Assembly (NCBI RefSeq): GCF_963966145.1
Contig: NC_091051.1
Span: forward strand, 13,764,001 to 13,828,000
Direction: 5' to 3'
DNA from: Tenebrio molitor
Taxonomy: Eukaryota; Arthropoda; Insecta; Coleoptera; Tenebrionidae
DNA length: 64,000 nucleotides
Positions 22,200 to 35,200 of this stretch are shown here, piece after piece (the first letter of the stretch is position 1; each line of letters begins with the position of its first letter). The notes below the pieces were generated by a model. It worked only from the letters and a program-made list of their open reading frames with translations. It ran no database searches and was not told the origin of the DNA. Made by a program: the position numbers and the translations under genes.

Positions 22200-23273
22200 C
22201 CATTCACGATGTTTTGGCATAAGGGGAGGCTATGATTTCATTTTTTAACGTTGGATACATGTTTGATTTCTGTCATCTCTGCTGTCACTAAAGTGCCTGA
22301 CATGCGGACCTATCAAAATGAACGTAACATGTTGCCGAATTTACCGTAATCATAATTAAGCGACTTTAAAACGTATTGATGGTGTTTGTATTAGACTGCA
22401 GAACATATTTTCAGTAAGTTACAATGAAGTCAAGTTTTTTTTTTTGTGTATAAATTGAATCGTAGGTGAGTACAAGATAAATATGTAGCACGGATAGTGA
22501 AGGAAGAAACAACGACCCAATTGAAATGGCACAGGGGCTTTGTAAGACCTATTATAACTTTGCGATAGAGTTGTGAATTTATGGCTTGAGTCTATTTTGA
22601 AATGTACTCCCTAAATTTGCCAACATTTTTGTAGATATTGTGAAGAACTTATTTCGGAAAATTGGGCAAAATTAATGGGAAATCTTTTATTTGAAAACGT
22701 TCTTCCTTTAATAATTTCATTAGGAGAATGTGACTCGGAATTTGATTGGGATTTTGATGCATGTAATGATGATTCAGAATTTTCTAATGAAATTATGGAA
22801 GAATAGTTTTGTTCTTTTGTGTCATAGACGATGGGTGTGAAAATATTTTGCAGAAAGATTCGAATAAAGTAAGGCTTAATAAGTAGGTACAAGATTTTAT
22901 ACAATCTAGTTCTAGGAATGTTTTGGTTAAAATGAAAAATTCATTGAGAAATTACTAACTGGTTGGTTAAGACACTGTATAGGTGGGTTATCTAAGTGGT
23001 GCATAAATTAACAGGAGCCACTTCGTCTTCCGGTCCCGGTCCCTACTATACTGTAGTCTGTTGAAGTCAGTTTCCTGTTTTGTTAAATTGGATTAAAAAT
23101 GTGTGAGTATTGTTCTAATGCAAACTAGTAAAACTGACAACAATGCACTAGACAATGACGCAGTTTATAACCTCAAACTTAGAAAAACATAACCTAATTC
23201 AACAGACAGCTTTACTGCCAACTTAAATGCACTTTTTCCATGGCCTCCCCTTATGCCAAAACATCGTGAATGG
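22200..23273 (+). mobile_element. Third-layer DNA element with ~30-bp terminal inverted repeats
   Basis: The left CCATTCACGATGTTTTGGCA then TAAGGGGAGGC and the inverted right GCCTCCCCTTATGCC then AAAACATCGTGAATGG are near-perfect. An internally deleted relative is at 10508-10768. A plus-strand segment at about 22638-22806 (after a TTTTTGTAG acceptor) reads CEELISENWAKLMGNLLFEN, then LGECDSEFDWDFDACND and a stop, like the acidic C-terminal tail of an IS630-type transposase. The rest of the gene is missing. Confidence 0.8.
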
Positions 23274-23562
23274 CATATAGGTAGGTAATAGGTATTATGT
23301 ATACTTGTGTAATAAAATGGTTTTCAAAATGTTGTTATTTTATTTCATACTTAATATTTCGTATAGTATGAAAGGTTTTGCCACCGTTTGGCGTAGGCAT
23401 TATTATTGTTAGAGCGTCACATTTCTCTCAGCGTAATGCCAAAAGTATCATAGCAACAAACAAAAAAATTTTATTCGTAACATGTTAGAATAAACGTGCA
23501 TTTTGTAACTAAAAATGTGTGCTATATATATTTTACTGACTTGGGGTGATACATAGACTATA

Positions 23563-23931
23563 GTACTATTCCGGCCAAAAAATTTTGGCCGTCATTGTCT
23601 GTCAATTCAAAAAAAAAATTTTAATCCGTACTTTATTGTCATCATGATTACCGTCTTGATTATGAACGTTATTTTTTGGGTGGTAAATTTCAAAACTTAA
23701 AATTATTTTGTCATTTCTACTACACAGAACGTTTACCTCAGGTTATCTATGTACGATTGCTCTAATTTTGTTTATTCATGTCGGATTTTTGGAATATCTG
23801 AGCTTCAAACAGTTTAAATTGATTGTCAAAATGACAAGAATCGAAAGTGGGGTTACGATTCCTAAAGGTTTATTTACACTTTACTTAAATGTCAAGAAAG
23901 TGATGGCCAAAATTTTTTGGCCGCCATAGTA
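23563..23931. mobile_element. MITE with GTACTATTCCGGCC termini
   Basis: The left GTACTATTCCGGCCAAAAAA then TTTTGGCC and the right GGCCAAAATTTTTTGGCCGC then CATAGTAC are inverted repeats, themselves containing palindromic GGCCAAAAWWTTTTGGCC. About 369 bases with no convincing ORF. Confidence 0.82.
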
Positions 23932-24234
23932 CCTACCGAAATTTGTCAAAGTTTGTCGTCAACTCAATATTTAAAATTTTCAAATCTTTGAAAATAAACC
24001 CGTCCGCAACACAGTGCTAGTGCTAACACCCAGTTCGGCAGCAATGTTTCTAATGGTACCATAATCATGTATTCGAGTTTCCAAAATGTTTTTTTTGAAA
24101 ATCTGTTAATTGGGGAATATTTCAATTGTCACAATGACTTTATTGAAATTAATTCAAATTTACACAGCACGAATTTCTAGTGTAGTCGTTTTTTGTGATC
24201 ACGATAGTACGGTGGCCGGCATAAAAAGTTAGCC

Positions 24235-24660
24235 ATCATTTAAATGTCAGTGTCAATTTCTGAAATATTCTTATTCCTGGTTGTATTTCTTGTAAGAATT
24301 TCATTTTTCTGACGCTGTATAGTACGTCTTGCAGCATCGTAACTTTGAATTTGGACCCAAGCTTCTTCCGAAATATTACTGCTGCATGCCTGAATAATAG
24401 CCCTTGGCCTTTCTTTGGATGATACAGCTGACTTCCTAATTTTTTCCCTAACAATTTGTGCTTCATTCACTACTTGCGGGATCCGGGCCGTGATTGTGCT
24501 CATTTGTTGCCTTCTTGTAATTTTCTCCCGTCACCAACAGCCTCCCCTTGCAACCAGTTTTGGTGCATCGCCACGAAGTGGAATTGAGGCGCGCCTTATC
24601 TTTTCTATATCTGTACACCCATTACACAGCAAAAGTTTACCGTTTTTTTTGCGACTTTAT
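24235..24660 (-). pseudogene. MULE transposase N-terminus with FLYWCH-type zinc finger, frameshifted
   Basis: The minus strand from about 24660 reads GKLLLCNGCTDI, then in a shifted frame CTKTGCKGRLLVTGENYKKA and EHNHGPDPASSE, the C-x(5)-C ... H-N-H core of a FLYWCH finger. After a further one-base shift it continues VNEAQIVREKIRKSAV, ERPRAIIQACSSNISEEAW and AARRTIQRQKNE, the segment that follows FLYWCH fingers in animal MULE proteins. The catalytic MULE domain is missing, removed at the boundary with the inner element. Confidence 0.8.
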
Positions 24661-24919
24661 GTATTCCATTGACGTTGACCTATTTATTTTCTCGCTGTTA
24701 TTTTGTCCGGCGCTGTTTAGTTATGGAGCCGACTAATTTTATTTTAAGTTTATTTATTTTTGCGCTATTATGTCGCACGTTGTTTACTGTTTACTAGTAG
24801 TAGCACACTTTTTAGTCGCGTCGCTTTTTTGTCGCGCGATATTTTAGTTGTTCGCAATTTTATCGCACGTAATTTTGTCCAGACTATTTTGTCCGGCGCT
24901 ATTTAGTTACACAGCCCTA

Positions 24920-25084
24920 GGGCCAATTTACAGAAGCGAAATTAAGTTAATCATAATTAAATGTGAGATTAACTGAACACGTGATCAGATTGAACCAATG
25001 GAACTTTCGGATTCATGAGTAATCGCGCATTAGAATTTAAATCGAATTACTTAAATATTTATTTCTCTTTCTATTAACTGGCCC
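24920..25084. mobile_element. Harbinger-type MITE, second copy of the 17401 family
   Basis: The ends GGGCCAATTTACAGAAGCG and TTTCTATTAACTGGCCC match those of 17401-17562 in the opposite orientation. It is flanked by CTA on the left and TTA on the right, a target duplication with one mismatch. It lies two bases outside the MULE end. Confidence 0.85.
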
Positions 25085-25609
25085 TTAGTAGGTATATTAT
25101 GTTATGATACGAGTCTTATAAGAAGCACTTTATATCACGCATGGGTTTAGGGCACGACGAGCTTGCGAGGAGTGTCATTAAGAAGTAGGTGCTACAATAT
25201 GCCGTATCATACACTTTTTTTTTCTACTTTGCATCTTTTAAGCCATTTTAAGTGAAAATTTTGTCGTGGTTGGCAACAAATGTCATATTGTTTAGAAGAT
25301 TCAAATTTCAATTGTTATTAACAAATTAAAAATGAGCGAAGACAATTTTGTACGTACCCCGCTAGAAATACGAGATTAGGATGAGTCTATATTTGCACCT
25401 ATTATGTGATTTTATTTTAATTTTATACAATATAGTCAACATGAACGACATTACATTTGTCAAATTTAATCAAAATTTTTATTTTACTGAACATAGGATT
25501 CATGAATCTGCATGTTTGGTTGCCTATTTCAAATGCATTGACTTGTCCATTTTAGAACTGAACATAGCAACTTTACATTATATGTTCAGCAAAATAAAAA
25601 ACGCAGTGT

Positions 25610-25680
25610 ATTATTGGTTGCCTCACAAATTTTTTGAGGCTCATTTTTAGTTATTACTCGTGAATCACCTTGTATTTATT
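25610..25680 (-). repeat. Fragment of the TTCACGAGT-type MITE superfamily
   Basis: TTGGTTGCCTCACAAATTTT, then TTATTACTCGTGAATCACC and TTGTA corresponds to the ends at 28982-29155 and to 32585-32640. Only one arm is recognisable. Confidence 0.5.
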
Positions 25681-26264
25681 ATAAATACCCCTCGTATACG
25701 TCAGATTTTACTCTGACGTAATTACATGAAAAGTAAAAGTGAACCTCCCACAACAGATCCTTCCGACACGATCCCTTCATCTTTCACTCGATTACAGCGA
25801 TGTTGTGTTATTCCTTTTCAATGGTAACAAACTGTCATCTAGTTAATCCATATATTCTAATTTTTTCACGGAAAGATCTTACCATTTGTCTTGCGCACGC
25901 TAAGAATTGAGGAGAATTTTGGAAAGGATCATAACGATTAAGTTGCAATCGTGTATTTTGGGTTGCATACACAATTTATACAGACACTTATATTATTCTT
26001 GAAAGCTTTTAAATACAGCACCTAATTTGACCTAAAGACTAGGTTTCGGGTACATAAAAAAAATACACTTATACAATAAACATGCATCGTAGACGAAAAT
26101 CGACTGCAAGTTTCGGAAACTCGGACCTGCCATCCACTCAAGTGAACATCCCAGTCCGGGCGTCTGAAACTTGATTTCCACACAAAGTAAAGTCACCGTC
26201 AAATAAATTCACTATATATCACTGGCAAAATTGCATTAATTACACTATAATTTAATAATACGAT

Positions 26265-29200
26265 TCATTGTACGGTCATTTTACTATAAGAATCCAGTTT
26301 TTCTTGTTTCCGTTGACATCGTCCGATGTGTCGCATATAAACCCCGTATTCGCAGACAGGAATGCCGCACTGGCTCTCCATTATGCACCTGTAACGTGCG
26401 ATTAATAATAAGTCGTCTTAATTAAGAGAGAACAAGGTACCTTCTGTCGGTCAAACTGAAAAACTCCTTCCCCTTCTTCATCCTGATGCAGTCCTGGTTG
26501 TACTCGTCGCAGTCGCAACTGCACCGAGATTCGTACCGGAATCTCGGAGTGAACTCCTCCGGACATTTACAGCTAGAACAGGACTAATCAAATTGCGAAC
26601 GTCACAATTCAAACGACATTACTGTCTGATGTTCTCCGGATATGAAGCCAACTTCAGGGACAGTCCGTGGGTCAGAGTGTTGCCCTCCACGAGCGTTGCG
26701 GGATTCGGCTTTTTCGATTTTTCGATACAAGCGCACTCGGTGTGATTGTAGAAAGTCAATTTCTCCACTTTAGTTCCGGGGGCGCCTAGAGTTTTCGTCT
26801 GAAATAAACACAGGAAATATAACATAAATTGTGTTGTGAGAAAATCGGCCGAGATTTATGGCCGATGGCAGATTATCTGGTAAACAACACAAACGCTCCG
26901 ATAAATTTAATCAAAACAAACATTTTTGGGGTCACCGTGCGGCATTAAAGATCCATCCTGTGACGATACGGCCAAAAATTTTTATTGGCGTCGTAAACGC
27001 GGATGTCGCGAGTGCGTCTTGGAAAGTTATTGGTTTTTTACTGACTTGAACCGAGCAAAATAAGATTTTCTCTTTACCATTACATCTCTCTGCTATTTCG
27101 TCAGAAAGGAAGAAAAAATTAAAGCTATTTTGCGCCACCAAACTCTCTTGTTACAGATTTATTACAAACCCCTTTCAAACAAAATCATTTCATTTAAATC
27201 CTAATTATTAATACAACGTACTCAAAAGTAAATAAACAAGCTCTTGTCGTTTGAGGAGAAGAGGCCTGATTGTTGTGCTTGTTTTGGAGCTTCTTTTTTG
27301 TGTTAAATCTTTATTATTAACCAAAGCCGGATCCAATCTGTAGCGCCAAGTAAGCATTTGCCAGTTGAAGACAAAAAAGTGGTGCTTTCGACACAAAACA
27401 ATTTATAATAGAGTGCAGAGGATTAATATGAAGAGAGGTTTAGAGCCACTTCGCACTTCCAGTAAACACAGCAAATACATCACAATAGTGTTAAGTAATT
27501 AGAGCGTTCATAAGCTTAAACCATTTAGCGCAACTTGGAAGTACTTATCCGCCATACAGCAGCACATCTAGTGTTAACTATAATGCCTATAATTTAGTTC
27601 TTTTGTTTACTGCTTTCCTCGTTTAAATTAGAATAGAAGAGGAAAATTTGAAGCTACAGAAAAGCGTTTTAATATGTTAACAGAGGTTAGAAATTAATGG
27701 TATTTTACAAAAAAAAAAAGAAATAAATCTCAACGTGGGCGACTATCCTTGCAATGTGATGGATCTTTCACCAATCAAATCGTTTATCATTCATTACCTC
27801 TTTAATCCAACTTCCATTCAATGTATTTTGCGTAATAAATAATAAACCCATTATTCAAGTTGTTGCAAAATAAGCTATAAAATCTTCCCACATCTTACCT
27901 AGACGTGAGTTAAATAACGACGATAACTTTTGATTCTAAAAAATTAAGTCTTCAGTGCAACATATTCAACGTTAGAGAAAATTGGGTCATCTTGCATTAC
28001 CGCGACGGTAAAAGAAGTGTTCAATAGATTAATTTCCAAACGCCAAAAACAAACTTTATTAATTAGTATTGAAAGGGGCAATAAACATTTCAGAGGCCCT
28101 GAAAAAACAGCATTCGCTATTGGACAATTACGACAGGGACAATTTTATTATACTAATGAAGAGATCAGTGCGAAGATGGTGAAGTCAGACAAAATCATAA
28201 GAAAATAGAACCGACACTAATTCGTAGATTTGGTTTTTCTTAACTTTAGCCAAGTTGACAATTTCTTAAACCCCCTTCTCGTTAAGATTTGTCAATAAAA
28301 ATTAACCAACAATTTCCCATTTCCTCCATCTTCATTGCTCATTAAAATTATTCTATTCTACTAGTCATTGCTTCTGGATAGAAATGACTTTTCTATTGCA
28401 CATCTGCTACCGTTCTCGTGATATCTATTTATCACTCATCACTCTTATTCATTTTTATTGAAGTGAAAACTTTTTTAGGCGCGCCACATACATTTTATTC
28501 CCGGGCACTTGTCAATTTTAAATTTTCACTGTACGTTGTGTTGTGACCTGACTGACCTCAGTGCAGAGTTGCAGGAGTAACTATATATATACAGTGCGCC
28601 CAGAAATGTGGTAGCAACTTTTACACAAAGTGTCACAAGATGGCACTTTCGAAAAGCCAAATTTGTTCAATCTTGCAACATTCAATTTTTGAATTTTTTC
28701 AAAAGAATATGTTAAGGAGGTTTTCCGAACAATTTTTACCCCACTAAAATTTGTCGAGATGTCGCTCGAAGGGGTCAGTTATGCATTGAGTACAATGGTG
28801 GTCAATTTGAACATTTTCAATAAAATTTAAATTTGAATGTTTTACGTTTGACAATTCTTGACATTTATTTATCCCAATTTAGATAGCGGCGTTGCCATGC
28901 ATAAAAAAAGGTCTCTGTAAAAAAGTGTCATCTTGCGGGACCAATCGAAAAACTTGCTACCACATTTCTGGGCGCTGTGTATACAGGATATTTCACGAGT
29001 GATAATAAGCCTGACGTAATTTAAAATGCAACCCACATTATATTTCCGAAAAAAGCTGGCTACTGTCATTAAAATGTCCGGCTTTTTTTGAAAATGTATT
29101 GTGGGTTGAATTTATTATTCTGTCAGGCTTATTATCACTCGTGAAATACCCTGTATAGTCTGTGTGTATAGTTTTATATAATACAAACGATAAAGACACG

Positions 29201-32200
29201 ACAAATATTGTAAGTTTACAGATAAATGTAGGATTTAATACGTAATTCTCAATTATGTATAATGGTTTCAACAATTCATCTAGGTATTGGAAAAATGTGT
29301 GTACAATAGCAAAATGTGAAGAGGAAAATGGACAAATTATCATAATACATATTGCTATGAAAACTTGTGTTGTGTTCAATATCATCGTCAAGAAAATAAA
29401 ACTTAAACATCCAAACCTAACCTCACAAATTTTGCCAGAGTTTACCTCTAAAAGGACGTAGGTATTTGCTGTTTCTATTGAAAAATACAGATTTTTGATG
29501 TTTATTATTTAAAAACAGCATGGATTTAAATAATATTAATAACCTATTTATGCCTTGCCCCTTATTCGTCCAAGTACTATCATCTATAATGATATATTTT
29601 TTTTATAGAATAGATAGGTACATATTACTTAAAATCAGTAACGAGCATCATAGAAGTTTTCACTTCTGTTGTGCGGTCTTAAGCACACAGTCTTTTTTTC
29701 CCTTTACTTTTTGGCTACGAGTTGATCCTCCTAGAGCTAGAGGCAAAAATGTTGTTGTACATCACAATTTTTTCATCTTTCTTTACACCTTTGAGACAGG
29801 CGCGTCCATTCTTAATTTGTTTTATTCCGGTGAAAGCTCAACTCCTGCCGCAATCCTAATTGTTGGCGAGCAAGTGAAGAGAATCCAATAAATACCTGTT
29901 GCGATTTTTCGCTTGCAGATACGCACTCGTCTCCGCAATAGCCGGTGCATACCACACTCCAAAACGCAAATGATAAAAATAAAGAAAAAGCACAAAGTCA
30001 TTTCACAGTCTGGCGATTAGACGAGAGGCGAGACGGTGACCAGTGTGAATATTTCCACGCTTATCTGAAACCCTTTGATTTGTGTTTGCTGTCTGAAAAA
30101 AGTTTGTTTAGTCTCAGGTCTCGCATATTGACGATAAAATAATAGAGGATTCCGTCTATTTCGGGTTCACGTATCACACGTTTGTTGATCGTGAAGTGTT
30201 CTCAAATCGATCGAAGATGTACAAACGGACACGATTAACATGCAGTGAATAGGAAATGCAGTGGTTCGTCTGAAGCTGAAACGAATAATAAATAAACCCA
30301 GTTTCACGAGACAGTTTGAAAGACTGGCTAACGTCTTGGGCGAATTTTAGTGCAATGCTCCCAGATTTGCCGGTCGATTCATTTCCGCAAACTATTTATA
30401 GTGTTAAATGCAGAAAAGTCGACGCTCTTGGACACTCTGGTGGAGCTTAATGTGGTGTTTATCGCCGGTGTCTTTTTCGGGGATAAGCAAAGGAATCTGC
30501 ATTATTCCAAGTCCGAAGCAGTAATTATAACGCCGACACGGCCTGTAAAAACAAACTGGGATTTTACGATTATTTTACAAGCCATTACTCCCGCCTGCCT
30601 TAATACTTCGTTTCCACATTAATCACGCCGCCGACCGACTTAACGTGCTGATTGACGAAAAAATACTTTAATATCCTCTAAATACCCAAAACGCTTTATT
30701 ATTAGTTTCATAAACTAGCGAACCATTATTCCTGGGACCGTTTCATTGGACGGTGATCCGGCGTGGTTTATGTTCGCCTTAGAGGAAATGAAATTTTCAC
30801 GGACGTCAAGAGACAAGTCGTGTAATTATGAAATCTACGAATCCTAATTTTACGAGATGAAGGGTCAAGAATATTAAGATGCGTGAGAGAATTTCTTGTC
30901 CACTTGATAATTCGTCATAATCGAATTTTTAGAATTTATTACGGAGCGTGGGTTGAGATGCACGAACTAATTTGTAATCCTGATGGTAGACTGATTATGA
31001 TAATTAGAACGCTTCAGTTAACTAATAAACCCACTTGATAAGTCAACAGGTGATGGTGGTGTTAGATAGGGAAAGCACCGGGAGGCAGTCGAAGTTTGTT
31101 ACTGGAAAATCTTCATCACCAGACAAAGAAAGTCGATTCAAATGAGCTTTCATTAATCAAACAGTTCTCAACTCGTCCATTACAGTTATACAATCATTTG
31201 TTTTTATTAACATTTCTCTCGCGCTGTACGCAACTATCAAAGCTGCTGAAAATTGCTGAAACTTATTTATAAATAAATCGCCAACAAGCTGTTTACATGT
31301 AGTCGCTGACTTAATCTACTTCTAATGAAAGCTATCATCACTTAAGCTTGTTAGACGTGGTCATATTATTTTTCATTCCGATCTATTTAATGCAGCAAAA
31401 TGGGTCTTTGTTCTTTTTTACAGGGATTTTACAGGGATGATTTTGCTGTTGCGAATCTCATATTTGCTTTGTTTTCTTAACAATCCTTTTGTAATATATT
31501 TTCCAACTTTCAGAGAAATAGGAGGGTTAAAATTCCTTAAAAACGTGTTATTGTGATTCAAGCATTCACAATAAACTAAAAAAACTCGTAAGCAAAAACT
31601 GAATAGTACCTACCTAAACATGGTGATCTTGTTTTTCATTCTGATTTTTTAAAGCAGCAAAATAATTGTGTTTTGTATTTATCAAGGAAAATCAGGGAAA
31701 CAAAATCATTATGTGGAATACATAATCAATCTATATATGTATATAAAACTGAATGTCTGTTTGTTTGTATATTTTTTATGCAAATCTACAGTTTTACTCC
31801 GATCTTGATAAAATTTTGTACACTTGATCTTCAAAACAAGAAGAAAATTACTGTCTACTTTAATTTTACAAAAACCAACCCCTACTACAATTTTCAACCC
31901 TGTTAAGAAAAAAAGACAGGTTTTTCGAGTTGGAAATACCCTCACCTTCGCCGCTTCACCCCTATTTCATCCTCTGAGTATATCGTCACCTTCGCCGCTT
32001 GACACCCACAAAAAGCAACCCCTATTATCATTTTTAAGCCTGTTAAGCATAAAAAAAGTTTTTTCGAATTGGAAATCGCGTTTGCATGATATGTTCAGGT
32101 GTCATAGTTACATTTGGTTGTTTATAAAAGTAGCAATTTCGCAAAATGTGTTTGAATGATTGTGTTTTACCGGAAGATGTCTTAAATGAAGCAGAACAAG

Positions 32201-35200
32201 CTTCAAATAGCTTAATACCGGAAAAATCAAAAGGCAGGTATCTGAAATCAAACGAGACAATCAAACAATAGGAAGATCTAAATAAGGTTACAACTGAAAA
32301 TAAAAGTGTTATGTTAGCGTATTTTCATGAATTGGTAAGTGATCATAGTGTTAGTTTCTTATCGTATTGATCTTTTTGTTTATATAGTCGAAGAAAAAAG
32401 TAGTCTACAGTAAAGTTTTAATTATTCTTCGTAAAAAGACAAATTTCATATTGAAATTACTGCGTTTATAGCAATACATGAAAGTAGGAACATAATTTTA
32501 AAACATTCTGAAATTTGCGGGCAAAGCCGCGGGTAAAAGCTAGTAATAACATAAACTAAAAAAATATGGGAGACATGTACGAGTATTGTTGGTTGCATCA
32601 CAAATTTTGTTAGGGTCATCATTATTACTCGTGTTATACATTTTTCAAATAATTTTTTATTTAATACATACTACAAATATATTAATCAAAGATTCTTTAA
32701 TGTTGGTGCTTTTATGGAATTTTGACAGCTTTTGCGTTGCATTAACAATTGACATTCAGCAAACCAATTTCCGTTGGCATTAATTAATTTTGTCTGTCTG
32801 AGAAAAGTACTTAAAAATCAGTACATACTTAACATCAACAAATATATTTCGCTAGCCCATTAGTGTTTTCAATGATTGGTTTAACTTTAAATTAAAAGCA
32901 AAGACTTGCTAAGATTGATCGAAATAACCTCGAACGGATACAATTGATGAGGATGAAATTGCAAAATGAAAAGTTTTAACCTAAAAAGTCTTAACTGAAA
33001 GTCGATACGATTTATGCCAAGTTCTGTCATTTCCACTCCACAATTCGATAAAATCTAGGACGAATCCTGCTGGGAAACAAATTTGTGAATTGAATTATGC
33101 CGACTTGCTGAAACGACACGATAAATGAAACATAAAATCGGCGCAAGTGCTCGTCCATTGATAACAATTATGACGACGGTTCCAGTTTTATTAACAATGT
33201 TTTTAGAAGGCACTTGTGAATGGCCGTTTTACGATGAAACGACCGATTAAAAGGCATTGTCTGTCTCGTGATGAACGAGGTTTCAGCCGGCACATTACGT
33301 TCGATAACATCTAATCCACGTAAAATGAAGACTTTACATTTTACAACGCTAAACCAGGAGGATTCTCGCAAGAACGAATAAAAAATAAAATTTATAACGT
33401 CCATAAAGGCGATGCGTAATCGTCTTGAGATAAAATATTCATCAACAATGTTGCGTGACCTCGCTTTATAGGGTGCAAGCAGAAGAATGCGGTGTATGCA
33501 AAAGTTCGCCCCGCCTTGAAATTTTTCTCGAGTAAATCACCAGAGCGATCTGACAGAGCCCAAGAAAGCGACTGGAACAATTGAGGGAGTACTACATCAT
33601 GAGGTATTGAAGCCACCCACGCGAGCAACAAAGTTTAAAGAGAGCCATGCATGCAGATGAACCGGGACATTCACATCTCTCTCGTTTATTACCTATCATC
33701 GTAAAAATTATTTATACTTACGTAAAAGTACAGGTGCACCTGGACCTGGGTCTTGGGTCCGCATCTGGTGTCGAAATTGGCGCAGCAGCCGGTGTCTTCG
33801 GCGCACCGGTGCAGGATGGTGCAGTGCGGGGTGTAGGTCTTGCTGGGGTCGGGGTGCTCGCTTTGTACGGAAATCACCCTCGGATGGGGTCTGCGGCACT
33901 GCCCTTCCTGTCTCACCTTCATGTAGTGCTCGATCACGGCGCTCGTCGCCTTTGCTGCAACCAGAATTAATTTTCAACTGAAGTGTGGAGGCGACGGGAA
34001 CTGAATCGCTGCGATCCGACCGCAAAGAGCTGCAAGCTAGAGATGTTTCGGCGGCGGTTTCATTGCCAAATATTTTAATTGCGCTGCACTGTTGGTGGTC
34101 GGCGGAAGAACGTCGGAAGCTTCATGATCATGTTGCACGAGATCATTACCGCTTTTTCCATCAACAGGTCATTCTTGTAAAATATTCCCATCAAGTATAA
34201 AGAAGTCGTTTAATTCTTTTAATGGACATTTTACAGTGGATTTGATTTCAGGAGCAGCCATTTTATGTAAGGCCAAGTGCTGACTGAAACTGTAAATTGT
34301 TTAACTTACGAACAAGACATATTTGTCTGACGTTTATTTTTCGGCTTCACATTTTTTAATCTCTTGGGATGATTTTATGCAATCGCCGAAACTTTCCGTT
34401 CTGATCAATTCTCGGTATTGCTCTACTCCGTATAAATAAAAGTCCTGGTGGAAAATTTATTCTTCAAAAAGTTTATCAAAACGCAATTCATCAAACGACA
34501 ACGCGGCACCGAAACGATTTATCAAGAGAGTAATTTATCAAAAAATTCATTTGTGGAACGGCGATAATTGACACAACGTGATATGAATCTGAAATGGTTT
34601 TTTAAATTTTCGTTTCAAACTGAAGAGTCCTTCCAGCACCTGTTGGCAGCCCTAACAGGTCCGCTTGCAATATATCTTTCCTAGTGAAACATTATTATGC
34701 TACAAAAATTAATTAGGTAACTAAATTAAATTAAATTGCTGTAAAATATGAAAATCAAAATTTATCATTCTTATCCCTCATGAATGTGATTGTTACCAAT
34801 GTATTCTTTTGTTCTTTAATAAAAAACACTTGTTCTAAAATTTGAACTTGACCCAACACTTCTGCTCGTCCAATCAATTCGATTTATTATCGTCATGCTT
34901 GATTGCTCTTATTAAATGTAATGTCAAAAATTCAATCAGAAGCGCCTTTATCATTCTTGAAAATAACTTATTTCACAGTGATATTTAAATTGTTAACACA
35001 TCATCAGTCATCTTATCGTGCAGCTACTCTTCCGTAAATATTTAGATCCATCACATTGCATTGAACTATAAACCCTGACATTATGTAATTCTAGATCTTG
35101 GAACAAGTTCGGTCCAATAAAGTCGGCATCAACGTGTATATCATGAATTTATCATCACTTCCGAAACATGTGGCGAGTTCTTACGACCAAAAACTGTAAA

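Larger units (their letters stand above)
20602..23562 (+). mobile_element. IS630/Tc1-like transposon with near-complete transposase
   Basis: The left end TATAGTCCATGTAATACCCC then AAGTCAGTAAA and the inverted right end TTTACTGACTTGGGGTGATA then CATAGACTATA (to 23562) are terminal inverted repeats of about 32 bases. The transposase occupies 20800-22107. The 3' untranslated part is interrupted by another element (22200-23273). Without it the transposon would be about 1.9 kb. Confidence 0.82.
19772..24212 (-). mobile_element. Second-layer transposon inside the MULE, with a transposase helix-turn-helix fragment
   Basis: The left end TACCATCGTGATGATAAAAA plus ACGACTACAG (19772) is matched inverted by CTAGTGTAGTCG, TTTTTTGTGATCACGATAGTA (ending 24212). 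The minus strand at about 24090-23990 encodes ILETRIHDYGTIRNIAAELG, VSTSTVLR, a helix-turn-helix like that at the start of IS630/Tc1-type transposases. The catalytic domain is not present. Elements at 19854-20606, 20602-23562 and 23563-23931 lie inside. Confidence 0.62.
19242..24917. mobile_element. Mutator-like (MULE) element shell, host of a transposon nest
   Basis: The left end GGGCTCTGTAACTAAACAGC and the inverted right end, ending GGCGCTATTTAGTTACACAGCCC at 24917, are terminal inverted repeats of at least 35 bases. Inside each end is an array of short units built on GACAAAATAGCGC (left 19262-19370 and 19738-19770; right about 24690-24900 in the opposite sense). The right part encodes a FLYWCH finger and an N-terminal MULE transposase region on the minus strand. 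Everything from about 19772 to 24212 is later insertion. No 9-bp target duplication is evident. Confidence 0.75.

Noticed and set aside
29520..29891. Plus-strand 123-codon frame in the Pvf intron
   Set aside because: Composition and residues look random and there is no domain or splice evidence.
33647..33970. Plus-strand 107-codon frame at the PDGF exon
   Set aside because: It is antisense to the Pvf cystine-knot exon, whose cysteines and splice phases fit the minus strand.
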